6,838 bases of DNA. Source: Rikenellaceae bacterium (lineage in GTDB: Bacteria > Bacteroidota > Bacteroidia > Bacteroidales > Rikenellaceae). The notes under the pieces were generated by a model, which saw only the letters and a program-made list of their open reading frames with translations, did not search any database and was not told where the DNA came from. Both the position numbers and the translations under genes were made by a program. Shown one piece after another: positions 6,240-6,838 of the stretch; the stretch's first letter is position 1; each line of letters begins with the position of its first letter. The DNA is taken from NCBI GenBank assembly GCA_020859875.1, contig JAJBVJ010000202.1, positions 1 to 6,838 on the forward strand, written 5' to 3'.

Positions 6240-6266
6240 AAAAAAGCGCAACAGATTGCGCTTTTT
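6240..6266 (-). terminator. Intrinsic terminator of the acidic-protein gene
   Basis: A perfect 11-bp inverted repeat, arms 6241-6251 and 6256-6266, has a 4-nt loop at 6252-6255. Read leftward it ends in six U (6240-6245) and begins two nt after the stop codon of the acidic-protein gene. The A-rich left arm and U-rich right arm would let it work in both directions. It sits directly before the start codon of the secreted-protein gene. Confidence 0.88.
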
Positions 6267-6268
6267 CT

Positions 6269-6550
6269 TTAACCCTTGTAGTCTTCGGGTGGGTAGAGGT
6301 TGGGGTCGGGACTGCCGTCTATGACATCCACGAAGCCGCGTTCTATCCACTCGTCCATCGCTTCTACCTCGTCGGGCAGCTTATCGTCCAGGGTGCTGTC
6401 GATGCGGCATCCGCAGTCGTCGTTTACGAACCGGTTGTCGCCGTAGTCGTACTGCATTATAAAATCGGTGCCCTCGTCCTCGCTTTCGAAAACGTCGGGA
6501 TCGGGGACGTAATCGTCGTTCCAGTAATCTTCTTCGAAATTGTTTGCCAT
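6269..6550 (-). CDS. Hyperacidic small protein of unknown function
   Basis: A 93-residue protein with 30 Asp/Glu and only 5 Lys/Arg, so it is very acidic. No signal peptide or membrane segment is visible, so it is probably cytosolic. The first 40 residues (NNFEEDYWNDDYVPDPDVF...) are low in complexity. A CGC cysteine pair sits at residues 46-48. The C-terminal half looks more folded, with LPDEVEAMDEWIERGFVDVIDG followed by DPNLYPP. I do not recognise the family. By composition it could be a DNA-mimic, a partner of a basic protein, or a metal binder, but none of these is shown. ATG 6550 is chosen over the in-frame GTG at 6586, which would add only a poor 12-residue leader. It is followed immediately by an intrinsic terminator, and is divergent from the gene at 6706. 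Confidence 0.75.
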   Translation of the reverse strand: MANNFEEDYWNDDYVPDPDVFESEDEGTDFIMQYDYGDNRFVNDDCGCRIDSTLDDKLPDEVEAMDEWIERGFVDVIDGSPDPNLYPPEDYKG

Positions 6551-6576
6551 AGCTTTACCGTTTTTAATATTCGATT

Positions 6577-6584
6577 CAAAAATC
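6577..6584 (-). promoter_or_regulatory. Weak candidate -7 element for the acidic-protein gene
   Basis: On the minus strand GATTTTTG differs by one base from TAnnTTTG and lies 27 nt before the ATG at 6550. No -33 TTTG is present at the usual distance. The palindrome at 6605-6621 lies where an activator could bind. Confidence 0.2.
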
Positions 6585-6604
6585 ACGCTACTTGACCCTT
6601 CGCC

Positions 6605-6621
6605 CGGGATAAATTATCCCG
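6605..6621. promoter_or_regulatory. Perfect 17-bp palindrome, candidate operator
   Basis: CGGGATAA and TTATCCCG flank a single central A at 6613. With a 1-nt centre it cannot form a useful RNA hairpin, so a dimeric DNA-binding regulator is the likelier reading. It lies between two divergent genes, 55 nt upstream of the acidic-protein ATG (6550) and 84 nt upstream of the secreted-protein ATG (6706), and could control either or both. No regulator gene is visible in the window. Confidence 0.45.
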
Positions 6622-6636
6622 ACGGGAAGAATTACG

Positions 6637-6664
6637 TTGCATTATTTTCCTCTTTGTACTTTTA
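6637..6664 (+). promoter_or_regulatory. Candidate promoter for the gene at 6706
   Basis: TTG at 6637-6639 begins 20 nt before TACTTTTA (6657-6664), one base away from TAnnTTTG. Transcription would start near 6670, leaving an AT-rich leader of about 35 nt before ATG 6706, a usual arrangement in Bacteroidota. Confidence 0.35.
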
Positions 6665-6705
6665 AATATTATTTTAGCGTTGCGAAAACTTATTAAAACT
6701 TAAAT

Positions 6706-6838
6706 ATGAGCAGGAAAATTATTACAATGACGGCCCTTGTGCTGATTTCCGTTTCGGTGGGGTATGCCTCCGGCTATCAGGCAGCGGTTCTTCCCGCCGA
6801 CCAACTTTCTTTATCCGTTAGCCCGAAAGCGGACTATA
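6706..6838 (+). CDS. Secreted protein of unknown function, 3' end beyond window
   Basis: Only the first 44 residues are present. They begin MSRKIITMTALVLISVSV, a typical Sec signal peptide, with likely cleavage near GYA/SG (residues 19-23) and no lipobox cysteine. The mature start (YQAAVLPADQLSLSVSPKADY) gives no family clue. The ATG at 6706 is preceded by an A-rich stretch (TTATTAAAACTTAAAT), a common leader in Bacteroidota. The frame is open to the right edge. It is divergent from the acidic-protein gene, with a palindrome and a candidate promoter in between. Confidence 0.7.
   Translation, partial: MSRKIITMTALVLISVSVGYASGYQAAVLPADQLSLSVSPKADY

Noticed and set aside
1..6838. tRNA, rRNA, CRISPR array, insertion sequence, phage or attachment site
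   Set aside because: Looked for by eye on both strands; no cloverleaf with a TTCGA arm, no regularly spaced repeats, no transposase or integrase, and no terminal repeats.

Overview
The window most likely comes from a member of the Bacteroidota, probably of the order Bacteroidales. The evidence is a DUF4377-type lipoprotein, a class I inorganic pyrophosphatase with the long N-terminus seen in Bacteroidales, several promoter-like sites resembling the Bacteroidetes -33/-7 consensus (TTTG, about 19 nt, TAnnTTTG), mostly A-rich leaders without strong Shine-Dalgarno sequences, and frequent ATA isoleucine codons in otherwise fairly GC-rich genes. An Alistipes-like (Rikenellaceae) source would fit, but this is inference from style and not from a marker gene.

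Layout. (1) 1-533, plus strand: the 3' part of a hexapeptide-repeat sugar O-acetyltransferase, cut by the left window edge. (2) 534-900: a gene-poor gap. It has a strong hairpin at 554-580 that can terminate the acetyltransferase transcript and, more convincingly, the leftward ABC operon. It also has a consensus-like promoter plus a well-paired terminator on the plus strand that could frame an sRNA of about 90 nt, and an unexplained leftward reading frame interrupted by one TGA. (3) 901-4388, minus strand: two overlapping genes (TGATG junction) encoding the two halves of an asymmetric heterodimeric ABC exporter of the TM287/288 (BmrCD, MdlAB) type. The upstream gene carries the degenerate nucleotide site and the downstream gene the catalytic one. 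(4) 4389-4589: a divergent promoter region containing a large hairpin. (5) 4590-5598, plus strand: a DUF4377 lipoprotein gene and, 13 nt later, a class I inorganic pyrophosphatase gene, probably one operon. (6) 5602-6550, minus strand: a secreted protein of unknown function and, upstream of it, an extremely acidic 93-residue protein, separated by an intrinsic terminator. (7) 6551-6705: a divergent intergenic region with a perfect 17-bp palindrome. (8) 6706-6838, plus strand: the start of a secreted protein that runs off the right edge.

Most of the window is housekeeping or envelope material. There is no sign of a phage, transposon, CRISPR array or multi-gene defence system. The observations that most deserve a second look are the putative small RNA and the interrupted frame in 581-900, the hyperacidic small protein, the terminator placed directly before the secreted-protein gene, and the palindrome between divergent genes.
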